The notes under the pieces were generated by a model that was not told the origin of the DNA, did no database searches, and was given only the letters and a program-made list of their open reading frames with translations. From contig DKQR01000124.1 in assembly GCA_002471805.1 (NCBI GenBank), positions 1 through 13,806 on the forward strand: a DNA stretch of 13,806 nucleotides. Direction: 5' to 3'. The DNA comes from Fidelibacterota bacterium UBA7303. GTDB taxonomy: Bacteria > Fidelibacterota > Marinisomatia > Marinisomatales > UBA1611. Of the stretch, positions 7,374 through 13,806 are shown piece by piece; position 1 is the first letter of the stretch, and each line of letters opens with the position of its first letter. A program made the translations under genes and the position numbers.

Positions 7374-7391
7374 TAACTCCTATTGGAGTTA
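7374..7391 (+). promoter_or_regulatory. Perfect palindrome upstream of the GH13 operon (operator or leader hairpin)
   Basis: TAACTCC-TATT-GGAGTTA is a perfect 7-bp inverted repeat with a 4-base centre. In RNA it can extend by three more pairs (two G-U) to span 7371-7394. It ends 12 bases before the ATG at 7404, in the 169-base divergent region between the CotH and GH13 genes. Its right arm contains the only GGAG in this leader. It could be a repressor or activator site, or a hairpin that sequesters a ribosome-binding site. I found no convincing promoter to place it against. Confidence 0.5.
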
Positions 7392-7403
7392 TTGATTGCT
7401 GAA

Positions 7404-9398
7404 ATGAAAATTAAGATAGCTGTAATTATTTTATTATTCCTCGTTTCCGGCATGCTGACCTGTGTGCAGCCTGCGCCCAATCTTAGCCTGTCCTACGGTG
7501 CATTCCTGCGTCCGGATGGTATTGAATTTCGACTTCTGGCTCCTTCATCCAAAAGGGTACAGCTGGTCATTTTTTCCAGCCCGGCGGATGAATCCGGCAA
7601 TGAATATCCCATGGACAGATCAGAGAGCGGTGTATGGTCTTATTTCCTGAAAGACGCCGGACCAGGGACACTGTATGGATACCGCCTGGAGGGTCCCTTG
7701 AATGACTCCACCATAATTGTGGCCGATCCCTATTCAAAGGCTGCTGTTACCCAGAATACCTGGCGCCATATAGCCAAGAGCTTGGTAATGGAACCCGGAT
7801 TTGACTGGCAGGGTGACACATGGCAGAACATTGATCCCAAAGATTTAATCATTTATGAAGCCCATCTGCGGGACATGACGATACACCCATCTTCCAAAGC
7901 AAAATCCGCCGGTTCATATGCAGGCTTCATTGAAGAAAACCAGCGCGGCGGTATTGCCCACCTAAAAAATCTCGGCGTTAACGCGGTGCAATTTCTTCCG
8001 CTGTGGGATTTTGCCAACGTAGAAATACCTTACCAGGAAGAAGCTGCAGGCATGGTAAATACCTGGAATCCGTATGAGCGCAATCACTGGGGCTATATGC
8101 CTACTTTTTATATGGCACCGGAAAGTTATTATGCTTCCGACGGCAGTGCTGTTCCCGGGGAATGGAATGGCAGGGATGGACGGGCGGTCCGGGAGCTGAA
8201 AGAAGTGGTCCGGGAACTGCACAGAAACAACATTGCAGTCATTATGGATGTGGTGGTGAATCATGTTTCCAACTACGACTGGCATCCTTTGAAATACATT
8301 GACAGAGAGCTCTATTTCAAACTGGACAGTGAAGGGAATTTTTTAAGCCAGTGCTGCGGAAATCTTCTGGATACAGATAATGAACATGTGCGCACCTATA
8401 TCATCGAAAGTTTAAAATACTGGATGGTGGAATATCATGTAGACGGTTTTCGTTTTGACCAGGCCCACCTGCTTTCCGCGGAGACAGCCAAATACATTTT
8501 AAGTGAGTTGCGCAGCGTAAATCCCCAAGTCATTGTTTACGGGGAAGCCTGGAACAATCGCGGCCGGGAATTTTCTGAATTGGGCTGGGGATCCTTCAAC
8601 GCCCATTTCCGGGACGTGTTGCGCGGGGACCTCCACGATTTTTCCAAAAAAGGATTTCTTTTCGGTTCTTATCGTCCAAATGAAAATAAGAATGATCTGA
8701 AAACGATCGTTACCGGCACTCTCTGGGGCAACAAAGGCATATACAACACACCGGCACACACCATCAACTTCCTGGAGGTCCACGACGATTATTGTTTCAG
8801 CGACTTCCTGCGGTTGTCATCGGGCCAAAATTCGAAAGATGAATTAATCAAAGATAGATTGCAGCATATAGAACTCACACCGGAGATATTTAAAATGAAC
8901 ACACTGGGCGCTCTGGTATTGCTCACCAGCCAGGGGATACCCCTTATACACCAGGGTCAGGAGTGGGCCCACACTCAGGTTGTCGCCGCCACGAATCGGC
9001 CTGACTCCAACGTGGGGAAGATGGATCCCAATCCCTATAACAAAGATAACGAAACTAACTGGATAAACTGGGAAGAGGCAGCGCAAAACCGTGCATTGGT
9101 CAACTACTACAGCAGTTTAATTCTCTTACGGAAAAAATACAATCAGCTGAGAAACAGCAGTCTTAACGATTTTCGGTTCTTCGATCTGGACAGCAGGTTT
9201 GGGTTGGGTTATGCCATTGCTGACGACATGGTTGTTTTTCTAAATGGCAGTGTTACGGAAATATTGAGTGTAAAACTGCCACCGGGAAAATGGCTGCAAC
9301 TGGTCAATGCCAGTGAGGTTGATTTAAATGGATTACGGATTGCGGAAGGTTATATCAATATCCAACCCACCAGTGGTACTGTTTTTATTCGCACTTGA
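7404..9398 (+). CDS. GH13 debranching-type glycoside hydrolase with N-terminal CBM48-like domain, lipoprotein
   Basis: This 664-residue enzyme probably hydrolyses alpha-1,6 or mixed alpha-glucan linkages of glycogen, pullulan or starch. A lipoprotein-like signal peptide ends SGMLTC (Cys20). A CBM48/early-set domain follows (about 28-115, with LYGYRLEGP and VADPYSKA). The GH13 barrel runs from about 145 with region I DVVVNHV (282-288), region II DGFRFDQAH (347-355, nucleophile Asp352), region III YGEAW (379-383, acid/base Glu381) and region IV NFLEVHDD (455-462, Asp461). RNHWGYMP (226-233) and a CCGN motif at 317-320, where isoamylase/GlgX-like enzymes usually have GCGN, point to the pullulanase/GlgX side of GH13. 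An in-frame TTG at 7383 is a weaker start because it precedes the signal peptide by seven odd residues. The gene is the first of a two-gene operon. Linkage specificity is uncertain. Confidence 0.85.
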   Translation: MKIKIAVIILLFLVSGMLTCVQPAPNLSLSYGAFLRPDGIEFRLLAPSSKRVQLVIFSSPADESGNEYPMDRSESGVWSYFLKDAGPGTLYGYRLEGPLNDSTIIVADPYSKAAVTQNTWRHIAKSLVMEPGFDWQGDTWQNIDPKDLIIYEAHLRDMTIHPSSKAKSAGSYAGFIEENQRGGIAHLKNLGVNAVQFLPLWDFANVEIPYQEEAAGMVNTWNPYERNHWGYMPTFYMAPESYYASDGSAVPGEWNGRDGRAVRELKEVVRELHRNNIAVIMDVVVNHVSNYDWHPLKYIDRELYFKLDSEGNFLSQCCGNLLDTDNEHVRTYIIESLKYWMVEYHVDGFRFDQAHLLSAETAKYILSELRSVNPQVIVYGEAWNNRGREFSELGWGSFNAHFRDVLRGDLHDFSKKGFLFGSYRPNENKNDLKTIVTGTLWGNKGIYNTPAHTINFLEVHDDYCFSDFLRLSSGQNSKDELIKDRLQHIELTPEIFKMNTLGALVLLTSQGIPLIHQGQEWAHTQVVAATNRPDSNVGKMDPNPYNKDNETNWINWEEAAQNRALVNYYSSLILLRKKYNQLRNSSLNDFRFFDLDSRFGLGYAIADDMVVFLNGSVTEILSVKLPPGKWLQLVNASEVDLNGLRIAEGYINIQPTSGTVFIRT

Positions 9399-10699
9399 AA
9401 ATATTTTATTATCTTACCCTTGCATTTCTAACCTTTGGATGTACCATGGATCATAAAAATAACAGACCCCCTGATTGGACTAATAATCTTACAATCTATG
9501 AAGTGAACCTGCGGCAGTATACACCCCAGGGAACCTTAAGAGCCTTTCGCGAGCATTTGCCCCGGCTCAAGGCCCTAGGAGCTGGTATTCTGTGGTTCAT
9601 GCCTATCCAGCCTATCGGCACAGTAAATCGCAAAGGGACCCTTGGCAGTTATTATTCCGTGCAGGATTATTATGGAATCAATCCGGATTTTGGGACCTTG
9701 GATGAATTTAGATCCCTGGTTGATGAGATTCATGAGCTGGACATGTATATCATTCTAGACTGGGTAGCAAATCATACTGCCTGGAATAATCCCATGGCCA
9801 GTGAACACCCGGAATGGTACACCAAAAATGATGAAGGCAATTTTCAGTCACCGCCGGGAACAAACTGGGATGATGTGATCGATCTGGATTATAGCAATGA
9901 TGACCTCCGGGCTTACATGACTGCTGCCATGGAGTACTGGGTTCGGGAAGTAGGCATTGACGGTTTTCGCTGTGACGTGGCAGGCATGGTGCCCACGGAT
10001 TTCTGGGAATCTGTGATTCCGGCACTGCAAAACATCAAACCCGTATTCATGCTGGCGGAGTGGGATGACCCAGAACTGCTGGAGAATGCATTTCATGCCG
10101 ATTATAACTGGGGTCTTTATCATGTACTGAAAGATATAGCGGCTGGGGAAAAAGAATTCTCCGAAATTCAAGAATATTATCAAACACCTCCAAAATCTTA
10201 CCCCCTCACTGCCTTAAGAATGAATTTCCTCGATAACCATGATGAGAACAGCTGGGGAAGAAACATGATCAGCCATTTCGGACAAAACCTGTACCCCCTG
10301 GTGACCATGATCTTTACCCTGCCCGGCATGCCGATGATCTACTCCGGTCAGGAAGCCAAATTAAATAAACAGCTGAGATTTTTTGATAAAGATACAATTC
10401 CATGGGATGATGTCCCGGACAGCAAATTTTACCAGGAATTAATCAACCTGAGAAAAGGGCATAAAGTTTTCTGGAATACCAATCACAACCTGGAATTCAT
10501 GGGCAGCCTTCCCCCTGGGCTGGTGGGATTTAAAAGGTGGACCAAGGATGCTACCTTCCAGATCGTAGTGAATTTATCTGACCAAGACCAGGAATTAGAT
10601 CCTGGTTTGATTGCGGGCTCAATGCTTTTTAGCGACGGCATTTCCCAGAAAACCACCATTGCCCGGCATGGCTATCTGGTTTGTAAAGAAAACCGTTAG
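9395..10699 (+). CDS. GH13 alpha-amylase family enzyme, probable lipoprotein
   Basis: This is a compact 434-residue GH13 enzyme for alpha-1,4-glucans or maltodextrins. Visible are the barrel entry LTIYEVNLRQYT (32-43), region I DWVANHT (122-128), region II GFRCDVAGM (190-198, nucleophile Asp194), region III LAEWDD (220-225, acid/base Glu222) and region IV FLDNHDEN (278-285, Asp283). A short C-terminal beta domain closes it at about 360-434. The start must be the TTG at 9395: it overlaps the previous stop as TTGA and is needed for the signal peptide (KIFYYLTLAFLTFGC, Cys16), since the next Met lies beyond the signal. It is presumably coupled to the upstream GH13 gene. No carbohydrate-binding module or sorting domain is present. 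Exact activity (endo-amylase, maltogenic or transferase) cannot be told from motifs alone. Confidence 0.85.
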   Translation: MKIFYYLTLAFLTFGCTMDHKNNRPPDWTNNLTIYEVNLRQYTPQGTLRAFREHLPRLKALGAGILWFMPIQPIGTVNRKGTLGSYYSVQDYYGINPDFGTLDEFRSLVDEIHELDMYIILDWVANHTAWNNPMASEHPEWYTKNDEGNFQSPPGTNWDDVIDLDYSNDDLRAYMTAAMEYWVREVGIDGFRCDVAGMVPTDFWESVIPALQNIKPVFMLAEWDDPELLENAFHADYNWGLYHVLKDIAAGEKEFSEIQEYYQTPPKSYPLTALRMNFLDNHDENSWGRNMISHFGQNLYPLVTMIFTLPGMPMIYSGQEAKLNKQLRFFDKDTIPWDDVPDSKFYQELINLRKGHKVFWNTNHNLEFMGSLPPGLVGFKRWTKDATFQIVVNLSDQDQELDPGLIAGSMLFSDGISQKTTIARHGYLVCKENR

Positions 10700-10709
10700 A
10701 ACTTAACGG
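10693..10709 (-). terminator. Hairpin between convergent operons, likely terminator for the GH5 side
   Basis: CCGTTA and TAACGG form a perfect 6-bp stem around a 5-base loop, spanning both stop codons of the convergent GH13 and GH5 genes. Reading leftward the stem is followed by TTTTCTTT, as in an intrinsic terminator. Reading rightward the T-run is delayed (ATCAACGTCATTTT), so termination in that direction would be weaker. The stem is short and only half GC. Confidence 0.45.
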
Positions 10710-12673
10710 ATCAACGTCATTTTCCCATTATACATTCGGTTAGCAATTTCAATTTCATAGAAGTAGACACCGGAAACAGCAGGAATATCAGATTTATTTC
10801 TGCCATTCCAAAACGCATTGCGTAAAGGAAGGCCTTTACCGCTATCTTGAATAATCGCACCATTCACATCAATAATTTTAATCCGCTGAAACTTAACACC
10901 ATCAGGAATCAAAAATGTTGTCGTAGAGTTAAACGGGTTGGGATAGGATAAAATTTTAAAATTATCCGGGAGTGTATTATTGCCCGAAATCAATGTAATC
11001 TGGATATCTTTCAGATTAAAGCCTCCGGAATAGACCATCATGGATATTAATGCAGGTCCGGGACCTATTTCCATGGTATCCGGTTCTGTCCAGGCCCAAG
11101 CCTGATACCCGCCTGTATTGGGTATTTCCATAATAATTTCCTGAGATTGCGCCGGTATGGATATGGCAAGAAGTCCATTATTATTTTGCGAGGCAGCACG
11201 GCATAAAACCTGATAGACGCCTCCTACTGACACATCAACCGTATAATACATCCATTCCCCGTTTTCCAACCAGCCCACATTATGAGAACTGCCTTCGGTG
11301 TCCTGCGCGGTCTGAATATCCACCCCATCATTGCGGTAGGCCCAGCCATTATTCCATGACTCCGAATCACCGCTGAATTTTGCTGGATCTTCATAGGTAT
11401 AATCAAGATATGCCACTCCGTTGGCACCCATGTCGTAATGCACTGCTTCCAATGTGGCAGGAATGGTGATGGCTTCATACGGCGATGATACAATTTCGAA
11501 ATCCGGATGCGTCATGGCATGCAGCAACCCTTTATTCTGTGTGCAGTTTTCGAATCGATAGGCCTCCGCCAGGTCCATCAAACCTGTTTCCACTTTTTCG
11601 GCTGTTATGGTCTGTATTGTGTTATTCCAATAATCGAGAATTACCTGAAAACTTTCGGGAACTTCTACACGCATTACCGGGGTAATGCTGCCATTGTGTT
11701 TGTAGTTCCACGAACTCCAGCCGATATCATGCTGTTCAAAAAGATTCACTTTATAATGAAACCAGTGGTTGGAGTTTTCACCGAATTCACCTACCCATAA
11801 AGGCACATTATATTGATCGCTCATAGACAGGTAGTTATTTACCCAGGAGGTTTGATGACTAGGTCCAACATAGTGGTGAAAACTGTAACCCATATTGTTA
11901 TCGAAAGGCGGCGTGAGACTGGTAAAATCATTCCCATACCAGTTACCTTCAATAAACAGAAGATGGTTCTGGTCTACCATACGGATAGCTGTTTTTATCT
12001 GTATATAAAAATTCCGCAAGTCGATAGAAGTAAATCCGTCAGATAGTACTGGTTCATTGATTAAATCATAGCCGGCAATCCAGGGCTCATCTGCATAATA
12101 GTTGGCAATATGCTGCCAGATATCTGTTGCCCAGTTACGATTTAATGCACTGGTCCATAGTCCAGCATTTATGCCGTCACTGTCTGCGGGAAGATCTTTG
12201 CTCTGGGCACCAGGTGCACAATGCATATCCAGCATAAGATATATCTGGTACTCCCGGCACCATTCCAGAATGCGATCGATAATGACAAATCCGTCATTGA
12301 TAAACACCCAGGGTTCATTGGAAAAATATTTGTAGTGGAAAGGGATCCGAAGTGTATTAAAACCCTGTTCCGCTATAAAAGCTATATCCTGTTCCGTGAT
12401 ATAATTTTGATGATATATCTGATAGAATTCATCTGTTTTCTCTTCACCAATCAGGGACAATATTTCATTTTTTATATTGGTATGGGAGGCGAAAAACCCG
12501 CCTATCCCCCACATATATCCTTCCTGCACCAGCCACCCGCCCAGGCCAAACCCTCGTAATAAAATAGGTTCATCATTCCCATCTACTATTTTGCCATTAT
12601 CTCCAACATGCAGAAAATCCTGACTATAGGCAAGTGTAAGAAGAAAAAATAGTATCTGGAACTTCAATCGCAT
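10703..12673 (-). CDS. GH5 beta-glucanase with CBM6 module and T9SS sorting domain
   Basis: This 656-residue secreted enzyme has a signal peptide at about 1-18 (LTLAYSQ). The GH5 domain covers roughly 20-390. RGFGLGGWLVQEGYMW (40-55) and MLDMHCAPGAQ (147-157) resemble the exo-1,3-beta-glucanase branch of GH5. NEP (206-208) gives acid/base Glu207 and GEFGEN (295-300) gives nucleophile Glu296. A CBM6 module follows (about 408-561: AYRNDGVDIQ, VGWLENGEWMYYTV, GGFNLKDIQITL), a family that often binds beta-1,3-glucan. The T9SS type-A sorting domain is at 572-656 (YPNPFNS, 577-583; VYFYEIEI). The ATG at 12673 overlaps the GH16 stop by 10 bases; a TTG two codons later (12667) is also possible because it fuses with that stop as TTGA. 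It is the second gene of a GH16-GH5 operon. Beta-1,3 specificity is inference from motif and neighbour; a beta-1,4 enzyme cannot be excluded. Confidence 0.87.
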   Translation of the reverse strand: MRLKFQILFFLLTLAYSQDFLHVGDNGKIVDGNDEPILLRGFGLGGWLVQEGYMWGIGGFFASHTNIKNEILSLIGEEKTDEFYQIYHQNYITEQDIAFIAEQGFNTLRIPFHYKYFSNEPWVFINDGFVIIDRILEWCREYQIYLMLDMHCAPGAQSKDLPADSDGINAGLWTSALNRNWATDIWQHIANYYADEPWIAGYDLINEPVLSDGFTSIDLRNFYIQIKTAIRMVDQNHLLFIEGNWYGNDFTSLTPPFDNNMGYSFHHYVGPSHQTSWVNNYLSMSDQYNVPLWVGEFGENSNHWFHYKVNLFEQHDIGWSSWNYKHNGSITPVMRVEVPESFQVILDYWNNTIQTITAEKVETGLMDLAEAYRFENCTQNKGLLHAMTHPDFEIVSSPYEAITIPATLEAVHYDMGANGVAYLDYTYEDPAKFSGDSESWNNGWAYRNDGVDIQTAQDTEGSSHNVGWLENGEWMYYTVDVSVGGVYQVLCRAASQNNNGLLAISIPAQSQEIIMEIPNTGGYQAWAWTEPDTMEIGPGPALISMMVYSGGFNLKDIQITLISGNNTLPDNFKILSYPNPFNSTTTFLIPDGVKFQRIKIIDVNGAIIQDSGKGLPLRNAFWNGRNKSDIPAVSGVYFYEIEIANRMYNGKMTLIR

Positions 12674-13806
12674 TCAGAGCAAGAACCGAAACAAACAGCC
12701 GCAATCATTGTATCCAATTGAGCTACGGACAATGCTCTATCATTATATTGCCCTTCACCACAATCATCCGGGACAGATTCCCAGCCTCCGGACCAGGTGT
12801 CCGGGTAATATCCATTCCTGTATTTATAGGTATAACCAGAATTGGGCGGCAGTGTCAATGTGGTTTGCCAGATGCTTGTATCAGAGACGGGCTGCATCTC
12901 TAAACCACCGGGCTGTCCAGAACTGATATTTCCGCCGGAGAGCCACACACCCATTTCGCTTACAGTTTCATCCTTCATGTCCACCTGAAATGTGACCTGA
13001 ACATTACTGAAATTTTCGGACATCTTAAACACCCGGACATAATCCACCAGCATTTTCATAGGGAATGCACTAGGATCAATTCCCTGAGCCCCTCCCCAGT
13101 CGCCGCCAATCGCCAAGTTCAAAATAATATATTCAGGCTCATCAAAGGGCCATTTCGCCACATCCCCATTGCTGTCGTTGTATACGAAAAAATAAGATAT
13201 ATTATCTATTAAATAGCGCAAATAAGTTGGAGACCATTCCAAAGAATAGATATGAAAGGAGTCAGTCGCCGTTTCTATAAATGTGGTTCCAGATTTCTGG
13301 GTATTATTCGCGTGGTTATAATCTTCTGTATGGATCGATCCATGAATCCGCCCACCATCAAAGCCCACATGTTCCATGATATCGATCTCCCCGCAATTTG
13401 GCCAGCCAATCGAAGAAATATTTTCACCCAGCATCCAGATGGCGGGCCAGGAACCGTTTCCTTTTGGCAGCTTTGCCCGGATGTCAAACCGCCCGTAGGT
13501 CCAGGAAACCTTATCATCAGTGTTCACTCTTCCCGATGTATAATCTGCATTATAGGCCGTTCCTGTATAGTCAGTCCCATAATATCCCGGCTCGGTCAAT
13601 CCCTGGATAACAAGGTACCCATCCTCAAGATATAAATTAGTGTCACGGTCTGTATAGGCCTGCTGTTCATTGTTAACCCAGCCCGGCCGCCACCGTAGTT
13701 TATTCCATTTGGACTCATCAATGGTTTCACCATCAAATTCATCCGCCCAGACCTGTTTCCACTGTGAAAATCCAATTTCATCTTGATCAATTATACCATC
13801 ATTTTG
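12664..13806 (-). CDS. GH16 laminarinase-type endo-beta-1,3-glucanase, 5' end outside the window
   Basis: The frame stays open to the right edge, leaving 380 visible residues with no true start. The apparent Met at 13599 is an internal TTG Leu. The GH16 domain occupies about 17-260 of the visible part: WADEFDGETIDESKWN (19-34), NNEQQAYTDRD (44-54), SWPAIWML (119-126) and the catalytic motif GEIDIME (139-145) with nucleophile Glu140 and acid/base Glu145. That beta-bulge spelling is typical of laminarinases. Before it, NDGIIDQDE resembles the end of an EF-hand calcium loop, so another domain or linker may precede. After it comes a beta-sandwich module (about 269-380, VTFQVDM, YTYKYRNGYY, VPDDCGEGQYNDRAL) ending CFGSCSECD, of a kind often appended to FCB secreted hydrolases. 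There is no C-terminal T9SS domain. The GH5 gene overlaps its stop, implying co-transcription. Confidence 0.9.
   Translation of the reverse strand, partial: QNDGIIDQDEIGFSQWKQVWADEFDGETIDESKWNKLRWRPGWVNNEQQAYTDRDTNLYLEDGYLVIQGLTEPGYYGTDYTGTAYNADYTSGRVNTDDKVSWTYGRFDIRAKLPKGNGSWPAIWMLGENISSIGWPNCGEIDIMEHVGFDGGRIHGSIHTEDYNHANNTQKSGTTFIETATDSFHIYSLEWSPTYLRYLIDNISYFFVYNDSNGDVAKWPFDEPEYIILNLAIGGDWGGAQGIDPSAFPMKMLVDYVRVFKMSENFSNVQVTFQVDMKDETVSEMGVWLSGGNISSGQPGGLEMQPVSDTSIWQTTLTLPPNSGYTYKYRNGYYPDTWSGGWESVPDDCGEGQYNDRALSVAQLDTMIAAVCFGSCSECD

Noticed and set aside
7962..8285. 107-aa minus-strand ORF inside the first GH13 gene
   Set aside because: It lies antisense to conserved GH13 sequence, and its product has no recognisable features or neighbours.
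12221..12559. 112-aa plus-strand ORF inside the GH5 gene
   Set aside because: It is antisense to the conserved GH5 N-terminal half; a composition shadow rather than a gene.
12664..13599. GH16 as a complete 311-aa protein starting at 13599
   Set aside because: The start is an internal TTG within conserved GH16 sequence (LVIQGLTEPG), and it would remove the first strands of the domain and any signal peptide.
13596..13790. Separate 64-aa minus-strand ORF upstream of the GH16 frame, suggesting a frameshifted GH16
   Set aside because: The GH16 frame itself is open to the window edge and gives the expected N-terminal sequence (WADEFDG, NNEQQAY). The other frame is a shadow and no frameshift is needed.
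1..13806. tRNA, rRNA, CRISPR array, insertion sequence or prophage
   Set aside because: No tRNA-like cloverleaf, spaced direct repeats, transposase or integrase motifs, or phage proteins were seen on either strand.

Overview
The window looks like a chromosome segment from a free-living, probably marine member of the FCB (Fibrobacterota-Chlorobiota-Bacteroidota) superphylum. Two proteins end in type IX secretion (T9SS/Por) sorting domains with the PNPFN signature common in Marinimicrobia, Calditrichota and Ignavibacteriota. Other pointers are a DUF5777 barrel next to YceI, several lipoproteins with relaxed lipoboxes, and the rarity of Shine-Dalgarno sequences. The phylum is an inference; no rRNA or other marker gene is present.

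Layout. (1) 82-867 (+): a stand-alone class I polyphosphate kinase 2, followed by a doubtful 40-codon ORF. (2) 1001-3942 (-): a tightly packed four-gene envelope operon, in transcription order a single-haem cytochrome c-type lipoprotein, a secreted YceI-like protein, a DUF5777 outer-membrane barrel and a PAF-acetylhydrolase-like lipoprotein esterase. Stop and start codons are fused at two of its junctions. (3) 4005-4887 (+), divergent from that operon: two tandem paralogous membrane-anchored OB-fold (tRNA_anti-like) proteins of identical length with two Cys at the same positions. (4) 4901-7234 (-): a large T9SS-exported CotH-family kinase-like protein with a lamin-tail domain. (5) 7404-10699 (+): two GH13 enzymes in an operon with a TTGA stop/start overlap, preceded by a perfect 18-bp palindrome. 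(6) 10703 to the right edge (-): a convergent operon with a GH16 laminarinase-type glucanase (5' end cut off by the window) and a GH5 enzyme with CBM6 and a T9SS domain.

How it fits together. The right half is a glucan-degradation locus. The GH16 and GH5 products would attack beta-1,3-glucans such as algal laminarin outside the cell, and the two GH13 enzymes would attack alpha-glucans at the cell envelope. The left-centre block (1001-4887) is the least explained part: haem lipoprotein, YceI, barrel, esterase and paired OB-fold proteins look like one envelope module of unknown purpose, and it is the best candidate here for an undescribed system. No RNA genes, CRISPR arrays, insertion sequences or phage genes were seen, and there is no gene-free stretch over 300 bases.
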